From contig CAMACX010000010.1 in the NCBI GenBank assembly GCA_945831575.1, positions 1 through 64,000 on the forward strand: 64,000 nucleotides of DNA, in the 5' to 3' direction. Position numbers and translations under genes: made by a program. The number at the start of each line of letters is the position of its first letter. Position 1 is the stretch's first letter. The stretch is from an uncultured Mediterranea sp. (GTDB lineage Bacteria > Bacteroidota > Bacteroidia > Bacteroidales > Bacteroidaceae). The notes beneath the pieces were generated by a model. The model was not told the origin of the DNA, did not search any database, and saw only the letters and a program-made list of their open reading frames with translations. Shown in pieces: positions 51,885 to 59,576 of this stretch.

Positions 51885-54800
51885 TTACTTCTTGTGTGCT
51901 TCAACCCACTTGCGGGCGTTGACAAAGGCCTCAATCCAGGGAGTCACCTCATCGGCCTTGCGTTCGTCGGGGTAGTACCCGCATTGCCAGGGGAAGATGG
52001 TGCGCTCGGGGTGAGGCATGATGGCCAGGTGGCGTCCGTCCTTGCTGGCGATGGCGGCTACGCTGTAGCTTGAGCCGTTGGGATTGGCGGGGTATTCATC
52101 GTACGAGAATTTGGCTACGACGTTGTACTCCTCCTCAGGCAGGGGCAGGTTAAACTTGCCTTCGCCGTGGGCTACCCAGGTGCCGATCTTGAAGCCGCTC
52201 AGCGAACCGAACATCACACTGCGGTTGGTCGTTACGGTCAGTGAGACGAAGTTGCACTCAAACTTGTGGCTGTCGTTGTGCTCCATGCGGGCACGCTTGT
52301 CGGCGGGATGCTCGGGGTTGATGAGTCCCAGCTCTACCATCAGCTGGCAGCCGTTGCAGACACCGAGCGAGAGGGTATCTTCACGGGCATAGAACTTGTC
52401 GAGGGCCTCCTTGGCCTTGGGGTTATAAAGGAAGGCACCTGCCCATCCCTTGGCCGAACCGAGTACGTCGCTGTTGGAGAATCCGCCGCAGAAGGCGATG
52501 ACGTTGACATCCTCCAACGTCTCGCGGCCACTGATCAGGTCGGTCATGGTGACATCCTTCACGTCAAATCCAGCCAGCCAGAAGGCATAGGCCATCTCGC
52601 GCTCGGAGTTGGTACCCTTCTCGCGGATGACGGCAGCCTGCAGTCCGCTCGCTGTGCGGCGGTCGGGGTCGAGTCCCCACTGCTTCAGCCGGCCCGTGAA
52701 CGAAGGACCGAAGGCCAGCTCCAGCGGCTGCTGCTTGTAGTTCTCAAAGCGCTCCTTGGCCTTGCCGTGGAAGCTCTGCTTGCGGTCGAGCAGGTAGGAG
52801 CTCGAGTACCATACGTCGCGCAGGTAGTCGATACCAAACTGGTAGTCGGAGCCCTCCATGCTCACCATGATGTGACGCTCGTCGGTCGGTACACCCAGCT
52901 TGATGTAACCCACGCCGGCATCGTCGAGAATCTTCTTCACGCGCGGTGCATCGTGGTCGCTCACCTGGATGACTACACCGGGATTCTCGGAGAAGAGTGC
53001 CTTCACGATGTCGGTGCCCACCAGCTTGTTCAGGCAGATCTCCATACCGCCCTCTACATTGGCGAAGCACATCTCCAGCAGGGTGGTGATCAGACCGCCG
53101 GCAGAGATGTCGTGACCGGCCATCACCAGCCCCTCGTTGATGAGCTGCTGCACGGCCAGGAAGGCATCGCGGAAGTATTCAGGATTCTTCACGGTAGGCA
53201 CGTCGCTGCCCACCTTACCCTGCGACTGGGCGAAGGCAGAGCCGCCCAGCTGCAGCGTGTCGAAGGAGAAGTCGATGTGGTAGAAGCGGCTCTTCTTGAC
53301 GTTCTTCATCACGGGAGAGACGATCTTGCGGATGTCGCTCACCTCGCCGCCGGCCGATACGATGACCGTACCCGGGGCAATCACCTTGCTGCCGTCGGGG
53401 TACTTCTGCGTCATCGAGAGGCTGTCCTTACCTGTCGGTACGTTGATCTGCAGGGCGCAGCAGAAGTCGCTCAGCGCCTTGACTGCGGTGTAGAGGCGGG
53501 CATCCTCACCCTCCTGCGAGCGGCAGGGCCACATCCAGTTGGCTGAGAGCGATACGCTGTCCAGCCCGTCGGCCAGCGGAGCCCATACCAGGTTGGTCAG
53601 TGCTTCGCTCACGCTGAGCACGGATCCTGCGGCGGGGTTGGCCAGGGCCGCCTGCGGGGCGTGACCCAGCGAGGTGGCGATACCCTTGCGGCCACGGTAG
53701 TCGAGGGCCACGGCACCGCAGTCGCTCAGCGGCAACTGCAGTTCGCCCTGACATTGCTGCCGGGCCACACGGCCCGTCACGCAGCGATCCACCTTGTTGG
53801 TCAGCCAGTCCTTGCAGGCCACGGCTTCGAGCTGCAGCACGTTGGCCACATATTCATCGAGACGGGTCACGTCATAGGTCACCACGTCGTATTTGCGTTC
53901 CACGGTCTTATCCACCATGTAGGTCTTGGGTGAAGAGCCAAACATCTGCTCCACGGCCAGGTCGAAGGGACGCACGCCGTCGGCCTGCTGGAAGGCGAAG
54001 CGGTGGTCGCCGGTGGTCTCACCCACCACGTACATCGGGGCGCGTTCGCGCTCAGCAATCTTCTGCACATGCTCGATGGCCTGCTCCTCGATGAGCAGGC
54101 CCATGCGCTCCTGGCTCTCATTGGCAATAATCTCCTTGGCTGAGAGGGTCTTGTCGCCGATGGGCAGCTTGCTCATGTCAATCAGTCCGCCACACTCCTC
54201 CACCAGTTCGCTCAGGCAGTTGACGTGGCCGGCCGAGCCGTGGTCGTGGATGGAGACTACGGGGTTGCTCTCCTCCTCGCAGAGGGCACGTACCACGTTG
54301 TAGGCACGCTTCTGCATCTCGGCGTTGGCGCGTTGCACCGCGTTCAGCTCGATGCCGCTGCTGTAGCGGCCCGTGTCAACCGATGATACCGAGCCACCGC
54401 CCAGGCCGATGCGGTAGTTGTCACCGCCGATGACCACCACCTTCTCGCCGGCTTCAGGCTTGCCCTTCAGGCAGTCGCGGCGTGTGCCGTAGCCTACGCC
54501 ACCGGCCAGCATGATGACCTTGTCGTAGCCATAGAGCGTATCTTCAGCGTTCTCCTTGTGCTCGAAGGTGAGCACTGAGCCGCAGATCAGCGGTTGGCCA
54601 AACTTGTTGCCGAAGTCGCTGGCACCGTTGGAGGCCTTAATAAGGATCTGCTCCGGTGTCTGGTAGAGCCACTTGCGCACGGGCAGCAGCTCCTCCCATT
54701 CGCGTCCTTCGTCGGTGCGGGGGTAGGAGGTCATATAGACGGCCGTTCCGGCGATGGGCCAGGAACCCTTACCGCCACCCATACGGTCGCGGATCTCACC

Positions 54801-55598
54801 ACCCGTACCGGTTGAGGCGCCGTTGAAGGGCTCCACCGTGGTGGGGAAGTTATGCGTTTCAGCCTTGAGCGAGATGACGCTCTCGATCTCCTTTACCTGG
54901 AAGTAGTCGGGCTTGGAGTGGTCGGCGGGGGCAAACTGCTCCACTACCGGGCCTGCGGCAAAGGCCACGTTGTCCTTGTAGGCCGAGATAATCTTGTTGG
55001 GGTTCTCCTGGGTGGTCTTCTTGATCATCTGGAAGAGGGATGACTCCTTCTCCTCGCCGTCGATGATGAAGGTGCCGCCGAATATCTTGTGGCGGCAGTG
55101 CTCGGAGTTGATCTGGGCAAAGCCGAACACTTCGCTGTCGGTCAGCGGGCGGCCGAGGTCCTGCTCCACCTTCTTCAGGTAGTCCATCTCCTCGCGTGAG
55201 AGGGCCAGGCCCTCCTGCTCGTTGTAGGCCTCCAGATCGTCGATGTGGACGATGGGCTCAGGTTGACGGTGGGTCGTGAAGAGCTCCTGGTTGAGTCCCT
55301 TGTACATGCGTTGCAGCATGGGGTCGTGGTCGGCGTTCTCATCGGCTACGGGGAAGTACTCCTCGATGCGGCTGATGCCGCCGAGGCCCATGTTCTGGGT
55401 GATTTCCACGGCGTTGGTGCTCCACGGCGTAATCATCTCGCGGCGTGGGCCAACGAAGTGGCCGCTTAGATGTTCTTCACTTTCGGGGGTAGCGTTGCCG
55501 AAGAGCCAGCAGAGCTTCTCGCAGTCGGCTTGCAGAAGGGCGTGATCGCTCTCTACGGCGATGACGCTCTGTTGTGGGGTTCTGAAAAATAGAATCAT
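51885..55598 (-). CDS. purL: Phosphoribosylformylglycinamidine synthase (FGAM synthase)
   Basis: About 1,237 aa, the large single-chain form, from Met at 55598 (MILFFRTPQQSVIAVE); the ORF extends 13 codons further, but the promoter lies there. It converts FGAR to FGAM with ATP and glutamine in purine synthesis. Visible parts: the PurS-like N-terminal domain, the central ATP-grasp-like PurM halves (EVFGFAQINSEHCRHKIF, ETHNFPT..., HDISAGGLITTLLEM) and the C-terminal glutaminase with catalytic Cys in LGVCNGCQLM and HPERTIFP. Many antisense ORFs here are shadows. The -7 element at 55634-55642 sets transcription start about 30 nt before this ATG. Confidence 0.97.
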   Translation of the reverse strand: MILFFRTPQQSVIAVESDHALLQADCEKLCWLFGNATPESEEHLSGHFVGPRREMITPWSTNAVEITQNMGLGGISRIEEYFPVADENADHDPMLQRMYKGLNQELFTTHRQPEPIVHIDDLEAYNEQEGLALSREEMDYLKKVEQDLGRPLTDSEVFGFAQINSEHCRHKIFGGTFIIDGEEKESSLFQMIKKTTQENPNKIISAYKDNVAFAAGPVVEQFAPADHSKPDYFQVKEIESVISLKAETHNFPTTVEPFNGASTGTGGEIRDRMGGGKGSWPIAGTAVYMTSYPRTDEGREWEELLPVRKWLYQTPEQILIKASNGASDFGNKFGQPLICGSVLTFEHKENAEDTLYGYDKVIMLAGGVGYGTRRDCLKGKPEAGEKVVVIGGDNYRIGLGGGSVSSVDTGRYSSGIELNAVQRANAEMQKRAYNVVRALCEEESNPVVSIHDHGSAGHVNCLSELVEECGGLIDMSKLPIGDKTLSAKEIIANESQERMGLLIEEQAIEHVQKIAERERAPMYVVGETTGDHRFAFQQADGVRPFDLAVEQMFGSSPKTYMVDKTVERKYDVVTYDVTRLDEYVANVLQLEAVACKDWLTNKVDRCVTGRVARQQCQGELQLPLSDCGAVALDYRGRKGIATSLGHAPQAALANPAAGSVLSVSEALTNLVWAPLADGLDSVSLSANWMWPCRSQEGEDARLYTAVKALSDFCCALQINVPTGKDSLSMTQKYPDGSKVIAPGTVIVSAGGEVSDIRKIVSPVMKNVKKSRFYHIDFSFDTLQLGGSAFAQSQGKVGSDVPTVKNPEYFRDAFLAVQQLINEGLVMAGHDISAGGLITTLLEMCFANVEGGMEICLNKLVGTDIVKALFSENPGVVIQVSDHDAPRVKKILDDAGVGYIKLGVPTDERHIMVSMEGSDYQFGIDYLRDVWYSSSYLLDRKQSFHGKAKERFENYKQQPLELAFGPSFTGRLKQWGLDPDRRTASGLQAAVIREKGTNSEREMAYAFWLAGFDVKDVTMTDLISGRETLEDVNVIAFCGGFSNSDVLGSAKGWAGAFLYNPKAKEALDKFYAREDTLSLGVCNGCQLMVELGLINPEHPADKRARMEHNDSHKFECNFVSLTVTTNRSVMFGSLSGFKIGTWVAHGEGKFNLPLPEEEYNVVAKFSYDEYPANPNGSSYSVAAIASKDGRHLAIMPHPERTIFPWQCGYYPDERKADEVTPWIEAFVNARKWVEAHKK

Positions 55599-55633
55599 AT
55601 CTTGTCTTTTTCGCACATGTTTCTTTTCGTGCT

Positions 55634-55642
55634 GCAAAGATA
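55634..55642 (-). promoter_or_regulatory. -7 element for purL
   Basis: TATCTTTGC on the minus strand, a perfect match, placing transcription start near 55627 and supporting the internal ATG at 55598 as the true start. A PUR-box or riboswitch is not evident. Confidence 0.7.
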
Positions 55643-56049
55643 CTCATTTTTTGCGAGACTGCCATACGTTTCGTGGAAAAAATCAGCGGAGGCATGGTTC
55701 TTCCTTGTCAAAGGGCTGTTTTGGGGGTGGCTTGTGGCTCATCGGATTGCGATGCGATGGCAATCGGATTGCGATGGTCTCTTTATTATCCCGCGGGCAT
55801 AAATTTAAGACTAAGACTAAGACATAGACGTCGTCATTAGATTAGGGCAGAAAAAGAAATATGACGATAATATTGGTTTTATGTTTGCCGACGGTGAGGC
55901 TGCTTGGTCGCTAATGGGTAGGCTGTTTCGGGAGGCTGAATGGCCTATTTAGGTGGTGCAGACAGGCTGTTTGCGTAGCGTAAAAGGCATACTTAGCGAG
56001 GGGCTTTCTGCAAATTTGTGCGCTGGAGAGAAAATAACCGGCACTTTGC
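55643..56049. other. Gene-free stretch upstream of purL and mltC-like
   Basis: I see no credible gene. It contains the duplicated ATCGGATTGCGATG at 55741 and 55763. ORFs in the track are short and unlike known families. Confidence 0.6.
55741..55776 (+). repeat. Direct repeat ATCGGATTGCGATG, 22 bp apart
   Basis: Identical 14-mers at 55741-55754 and 55763-55776. A spacing of two helical turns would allow binding of a dimeric regulator to one DNA face. It lies upstream of purL; a role is speculative. Confidence 0.6.
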
Positions 56050-56080
56050 TTGCCTATGTCGCAAATTTGTTGTAATTTTG
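56050..56080 (+). promoter_or_regulatory. Promoter adjoining the mltC-like ATG
   Basis: TTG (56050-56052), 20-bp spacer, TAATTTTG (56073-56080). Only 5 bp separate the -7 element from the ATG at 56086, so the transcript would be leaderless or nearly so. Confidence 0.65.
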
Positions 56081-56085
56081 CCGCT

Positions 56086-57663
56086 ATGAAAACACGATTA
56101 GTCTTGTCAACCTGTCTTTTGGTCCTTGCTGTAAACTGCTTTTCGCAGCAGCGGGTTACCCGGGAAAGCTTGGATTCCCTGCGCGCCAGTTTCTTTGTCG
56201 ATGCCGACGAGATGGTGAGTGGGTTTGAGGCGTATGCCCAGGAGGCGGAGCAGGCGTATCGGCGTGATGCGGCTCGGCTGGAGGAGGAGTACCGGCGCTT
56301 TGTGCGCCAGGTCGGCCGTGTCTGGGGTACCGATTCTCTGGGACAGGTGATGAGCGATACGAAGCATGAATGGGTGGAGTATGGCAAGCATTACAAGTCG
56401 CGCTCACGGGTCAACTTCGAGACCGGCCGTGTGGTGGTGGAGGTGGCGCTCGACCCGAAGGAGGCAAAGGATTCGCTCAAGCAGACGCAGCGCTTGGCTG
56501 AGGCCGTGCAGCAGCTCCTGGAGAGCCGCGGTTCTCTGACGCCCTACGATGCGTCCGGGGAGCGTGGCGAGGCACTCGCCACCCAGCCCATCCTGCAAGG
56601 TCTGCTGGACCTCTCTCCCTATCAGGGTCTCGATGAATCCCTTATCAACGGATCAGACAGCACGGAGCCGACTCTGGCCAACAGCCGGCCGGCACCTCCT
56701 CAGCCTACGGTGCGTGGCGGGGAGCTGGCCCTTCAGCCCCGTGATGATGCCTCCCGGACAGCGGAGGACACTGCGCTCACTTCCGGTGATGGACAGCCGG
56801 TTGACAGCACATCCCGTGACAACGCTGGCTCCCGAGGCAGCATGGCCTCCCGCCGCAGCCAGCAATTGCGCTCTCGCGAGGCAGCACGCGAAGAGGCCGC
56901 CCGTCGCGCCTCCGAAAGGGCGGCGGCACGTCATCATGCGGCAAAGGCCACACCCCAGGTGGCTACCTCTCCCTCATCGGCTGCCGGCTCCAAGAAGGGG
57001 AGTGGCAAGACGCTGGCTTCGCGTATCATTGCCGAGCAGAGCGTCAAGCAGCTGAGCCGTGTGGAGGGGAGTGGCGGCGAGGTGCGTCAGGTGGTGGCCA
57101 TCGAGATGAAGCTCGTCGCCGACAACCTCTCCAAGAATGCCGCCCTCTACAAAGACCTGGTGGCTGAATTTTCCAATCGCTATCAGGTGGAGCAACCGCT
57201 CATCTTTGCGGTCATCGAGCAGGAGTCCGCCTTCAATCCCCAAGCTACCAGCTGGGTGCCGGCCTACGGACTGATGCAGCTCGTACCCACCTCGGGTGGT
57301 CGCCACGCCTACCGCTACGTCTATGGCAAGGAGTGGTGCCCCACGCAAGCCTACCTCTACAATCCACGCAACAACATCGAGCTGGGCACGGCCTACCTGC
57401 GCGTGCTGCTCAACCAGTTTGCCGCCGTGGGCAATCCCGACTGCCGCCGTCTCTGTGCCATAGCCAGCTACAACACCGGAGCCGGCAACGTGAGCCGCTC
57501 TTTCACGGGAGGTACCAGCGTGGTACAGGCCACGCCGCTCATCAACCAGATGGATTATGCTACCCTCTATAATCACCTCACGACCAGACTGTCGCACAGC
57601 GAAGCCCGGGGCTACGTGGCAGGCGTGACCCGCCGCATGACCAAGTACGTGAAGCAGGAGTAG
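56086..57663 (+). CDS. MltC-like membrane-bound lytic murein transglycosylase
   Basis: About 525 aa from Met at 56086 (MKTRLVLSTCLLVLAVNCFSQ, signal peptide); the ORF opens at 56050. The N-terminal part (RRDAARLEEEYRRFVRQVGRVWG, RVNFETGRVVVEVAL) resembles the MltC N-terminal domain, and the C-terminal SLT domain has the catalytic Glu in FAVIEQESAFNP, then GLMQLVP and CAIASYNTGAGN. Between them is a long Ala/Ser/Arg-rich spacer (about residues 210-330). It cleaves glycan strands of peptidoglycan to 1,6-anhydro products. No lipobox is obvious. The gene precedes the zinc-ribbon run by 46 bp on the same strand. Confidence 0.85.
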   Translation: MKTRLVLSTCLLVLAVNCFSQQRVTRESLDSLRASFFVDADEMVSGFEAYAQEAEQAYRRDAARLEEEYRRFVRQVGRVWGTDSLGQVMSDTKHEWVEYGKHYKSRSRVNFETGRVVVEVALDPKEAKDSLKQTQRLAEAVQQLLESRGSLTPYDASGERGEALATQPILQGLLDLSPYQGLDESLINGSDSTEPTLANSRPAPPQPTVRGGELALQPRDDASRTAEDTALTSGDGQPVDSTSRDNAGSRGSMASRRSQQLRSREAAREEAARRASERAAARHHAAKATPQVATSPSSAAGSKKGSGKTLASRIIAEQSVKQLSRVEGSGGEVRQVVAIEMKLVADNLSKNAALYKDLVAEFSNRYQVEQPLIFAVIEQESAFNPQATSWVPAYGLMQLVPTSGGRHAYRYVYGKEWCPTQAYLYNPRNNIELGTAYLRVLLNQFAAVGNPDCRRLCAIASYNTGAGNVSRSFTGGTSVVQATPLINQMDYATLYNHLTTRLSHSEARGYVAGVTRRMTKYVKQE

Positions 57664-57709
57664 CGAATGGTGATAGTTAACGCAAGATATGAACCGCTAA
57701 AAGAGAAAA

Positions 57710-59563
57710 GTGACTATGTATTGTCCTGAATGTGGAACGAAAATCGAGGAAACAGGGGCGCGCTTCTGCCCTGAATGCGGCACGCGGCTCGACGAGCCTG
57801 AGGAGTCACAGCAACCTGCTGCGGCATCTGCTGCGCCGTCTGCCGCGCAACTTGCTGCAGGGGAAGCGGCCTGTGGTAAGGAGAACCCGATGGAGTGGGG
57901 ACTTATCCTCACCAACTGTCGCCTGCTCTCTGCCAAGCTGGGAGGCAGCGTGGAGGAGGCCAACCAACTGATGGCCAGCTACATCGAAGCACGTCGTGCC
58001 TCGGGAGTAGATTATGAACTGATTGACGTGGATGACTACACCTACCGCAAGCGCAGTTTCCTGAGCCGTACACGCCATGTGAGCCTACAGCCCGACTCCC
58101 CTTGGGGTGACTACCTTGACCTGCTGGCCGATGCTGTCGAGGCACGCACCGGCAAGCGCGCCAAGGGGCAGCCCCTCTATCTCTTCATCCTGGGTAGCAA
58201 CGACATCATCCCCATGCCTTGCGTGCCCCATCCCGTGAAGGAGGTGAGCGACAACGACATCGACACCGACCTGCTCTGGGCCTATCCCTACGGTCATCGT
58301 ATGGTGGATGAACTGCAGAGCCTGAACATCTTCCACTACGACCAGCAGCTCATGGTGGGTCGCCTTCCCGTGGGCGAGGACACGACGTGGAGCCAGTTTG
58401 CGGATTACCTGCAGCGGAGCGTCAACAGCAGTCTGGGCATACCCGGGGGCGTGGTCTATGGCCAGTGCGATCCCCATTGGAAGCGCGTCTCCTCCACGGT
58501 GGCCGGCGGTCTGACCCCCAACTTGCGCAACCTGGCTGCTCAGCCCTCCAGCGGCTACTACCGGGGATTGATTCTCTCGCCCTCCTATACCGCTGACAAT
58601 CTCAGTCAGGTCTTCACCCCTGAGGCTTATCTTTACTACTTCAACCTGCACGGCAGCAACGCCCCTGAGGCCTCCGGCTACTACGGCACCACCCTGGAGG
58701 AGCGCCCCAAATGCTATACGGTGATGCATCCCGTCTTCATGCAGGCCTGCCGGCAGCCCAATGTGGTGACCTGCGAAGCCTGCTACGGTGCCCGTCACCG
58801 GGGTATGGACAGCGCACACAGCACCCTGCTTGCCGCTCTCTATGCACAGACCCTGCTCTTTGTAGGCTCCTCGCGGATAGCGTGGGGCGATGTAGATGCC
58901 ATCGATGGTTCTGCTCCCACCCCCATGCTGGCCGACACCCTGGCCGCTACCTTCATGAACGCCCTCCAGGCTGGCTATCCCGCCGGACTGGCCCTCTTCC
59001 TGGCCAAGTCGGCTGTGATGCAGCAGGACAAGCAGGGCCGTCCGCACACCGCAGCCACGCTGCTGGAGTTTAACCTCTTCGGCGACCCCTCGCTCTACCT
59101 CGCTTTGTGGGATGAGGAGGCGACCGATGACAAGCGTGAGTCCCATAAGGAGCCTCGCCCCAACACGGCCCTTCCCCAGTCGGCTACCCAGCCCACCGCA
59201 CAGAGCTACGTCTGCCAGACGGAGCTGCTAGGAGGCGAGGCCGGAGCCGCATCCGCCACATCATCCGGAGCCGCATCTAGAGCTCCCTCTGCCGCATCGC
59301 CCACCGCCTCCCTGCTGCAGCAGGTCAGGTCGCAGGTCAACGCTAACGTCCTCCATATCCATGACCAGATGGCCCGTCACCTCTACAGCCGTTATGGCAT
59401 CCCGCCGAGGCCGGCCGCTGCCATCTTCCGCTTGCGTTATGCCGATGGCAGCGAAGAGCTCCGGTTCGACTACACCGTAGCGAGCGAAGGCGAGGTGAAG
59501 CAGACCCTGACCGTCACCTCGGATGCCCAAGGTAACATCAGACAGGTAATTGGAACTAAATAA
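57710..59563 (+). CDS. Double-zinc-ribbon protein with C25-like (gingipain-type) peptidase domain
   Basis: A 617-aa protein with no signal peptide. Residues 4-24 are a double zinc ribbon (YCPECG, then FCPECG). A C25-like domain follows: LFILGSNDIIPMP, DTDLLWAYPYG, MVGRLPVGED, catalytic-type His314 in YYFNLHGSN, and Cys358 in TCEACYGARHRG, then FVGSSRIAWG and FNLFGDPSLYL. These parallel the ordered motifs of clan-CD C25 peptidases such as gingipains, which have His and Cys in H-G-x-x and x-x-x-C-x-x-G. A charged Ala/Ser/Pro-rich spacer (about residues 485-560) leads to a small C-terminal domain. Cytoplasmic location is inferred from the lack of a leader. It starts the zinc-ribbon gene run. Confidence 0.7.
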   Translation: MTMYCPECGTKIEETGARFCPECGTRLDEPEESQQPAAASAAPSAAQLAAGEAACGKENPMEWGLILTNCRLLSAKLGGSVEEANQLMASYIEARRASGVDYELIDVDDYTYRKRSFLSRTRHVSLQPDSPWGDYLDLLADAVEARTGKRAKGQPLYLFILGSNDIIPMPCVPHPVKEVSDNDIDTDLLWAYPYGHRMVDELQSLNIFHYDQQLMVGRLPVGEDTTWSQFADYLQRSVNSSLGIPGGVVYGQCDPHWKRVSSTVAGGLTPNLRNLAAQPSSGYYRGLILSPSYTADNLSQVFTPEAYLYYFNLHGSNAPEASGYYGTTLEERPKCYTVMHPVFMQACRQPNVVTCEACYGARHRGMDSAHSTLLAALYAQTLLFVGSSRIAWGDVDAIDGSAPTPMLADTLAATFMNALQAGYPAGLALFLAKSAVMQQDKQGRPHTAATLLEFNLFGDPSLYLALWDEEATDDKRESHKEPRPNTALPQSATQPTAQSYVCQTELLGGEAGAASATSSGAASRAPSAASPTASLLQQVRSQVNANVLHIHDQMARHLYSRYGIPPRPAAAIFRLRYADGSEELRFDYTVASEGEVKQTLTVTSDAQGNIRQVIGTK

Positions 59564-59576
59564 AATACAAAAGAAT

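Noticed and set aside
52266-53546. 426-aa plus-strand ORF opposite purL
   Set aside because: Shadow of the highly conserved purL frame.
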